A DNA stretch of 5,561 nt from positions 1 through 5,561 of the forward strand of contig DHRX01000167.1 of NCBI GenBank assembly GCA_002408345.1. The letters are read 5' to 3'. This document shows, in pieces, positions 5,287-5,561 of the stretch; the first letter of the stretch is position 1, and every line of letters starts with the position of its first letter. The notes under the pieces were generated by a model, which saw only the letters and a list, made by a program, of their open reading frames with translations, had not been told where the DNA came from and did not search any database. Position numbers and translations under genes: made by a program. This DNA is from Firmicutes bacterium UBA5301 (GTDB lineage Bacteria; Bacillota; UBA5301).

Positions 5287-5561
5287 ATGAGTTTTAAAGG
5301 CCATAGAATGACTAATCAACGCCGGACGATGCTAGAGGTCTTAAAAGGAACTACTTCCCATCCTACTGCTGACTGGATTTACGATGAGGTTAAGCAAAAG
5401 ATACCCAACATCAGTTTAGGTACTATCTACCGTAATTTAAATTTATTAACTGAATCGGGACAAATACTAGAACTAAATTACACTAATACTCAGACCCGCT
5501 TTGATGGGAACCCTTCTCCCCACTACCACTTTATTTGTCAAGAATGTGGTCGGGTCTATGA
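5287..5561 (+). CDS. perR: Fur-family regulator, PerR-like (partial, 3' end beyond window)
   Basis: The first 91 codons plus two bases of a Fur-family repressor (full members run about 140-150 residues). The winged-helix domain shows MTNQRRTMLEVL at 8-19, SHPTADWIYDEV at 24-35 and recognition helix SLGTIYRNLNLL at 43-54. The dimerisation domain begins with TRFDG and HYHFICQECG at 79-88. Compared with B. subtilis PerR at a constant offset of 12, the regulatory-metal ligands H37, D85, H91 and H93 correspond to H25, D73, H79 and H81, and two structural-zinc cysteines (C96, C99) to C84 and C87. PerR senses peroxide by metal-catalysed oxidation of the H37/H91 equivalents and represses peroxide defence genes. 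The ATG has an excellent site AGGTGGTGA (5272-5280) six bases away. Fur-family membership is sure; PerR over Fur/Zur is likely but depends on the next codon. Confidence 0.87.
   Translation, partial: MSFKGHRMTNQRRTMLEVLKGTTSHPTADWIYDEVKQKIPNISLGTIYRNLNLLTESGQILELNYTNTQTRFDGNPSPHYHFICQECGRVY

Overview
The window is 5.56 kb of compact bacterial DNA. By eye it is moderately AT-rich, with AT-rich intergenic spacers, sigma-A type promoters, strong Shine-Dalgarno sites and GTG starts. The protein families (a single TatA, TatC, a PerR-like Fur regulator, a MobA-MobB fusion) point to a Gram-positive anaerobe of the Bacillota, most likely Clostridia of the Peptococcaceae/Desulfotomaculum type. The phylum is well supported as an inference; the family is a guess from gene content.

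Layout: six genes run leftward on the minus strand from a strong promoter at 5125-5153: mobA-mobB fusion (5103-3973), a moeA-like gene (3961-2978), tatA (2893-2702), tatC copy 1 (2675-1800), tatC copy 2 (1800-1060) and moaA (1030-23). Gaps are 11, 84, 26, -1 and 29 bases, so this looks like one operon that may continue past the left edge. Divergently, on the plus strand, a Fur-family regulator resembling PerR starts at 5287 and is cut by the right edge. The 183-base divergent spacer holds both promoters, a candidate Per box and an 8-bp inverted repeat bracketing the regulator promoter.

Biology: MoaA begins molybdenum cofactor synthesis. MoeA-family proteins normally insert molybdenum. MobA attaches GMP to make the molybdopterin guanine dinucleotide (MGD) form, with MobB as a GTP-binding partner. 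TatA and TatC export folded proteins, including cofactor-loaded MGD enzymes such as formate dehydrogenases and other DMSO-reductase-family enzymes. The operon therefore reads as a 'build the cofactor, then export the loaded enzyme' module.

Most worth a second look: (1) the MoeA-like protein lacks the C-terminal domain IV and has lost several conserved acidic and basic active-site residues; (2) two diverged tatC genes sit in tandem, one canonical with a long acidic N-terminal extension, the other lacking the glutamate equivalent to E. coli TatC E103; (3) the regulator carries the visible PerR regulatory-metal ligands, and the window ends inside the one codon (GA-) that would separate PerR from Fur chemistry. 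I found no CRISPR array, insertion sequence, tRNA, rRNA or riboswitch.
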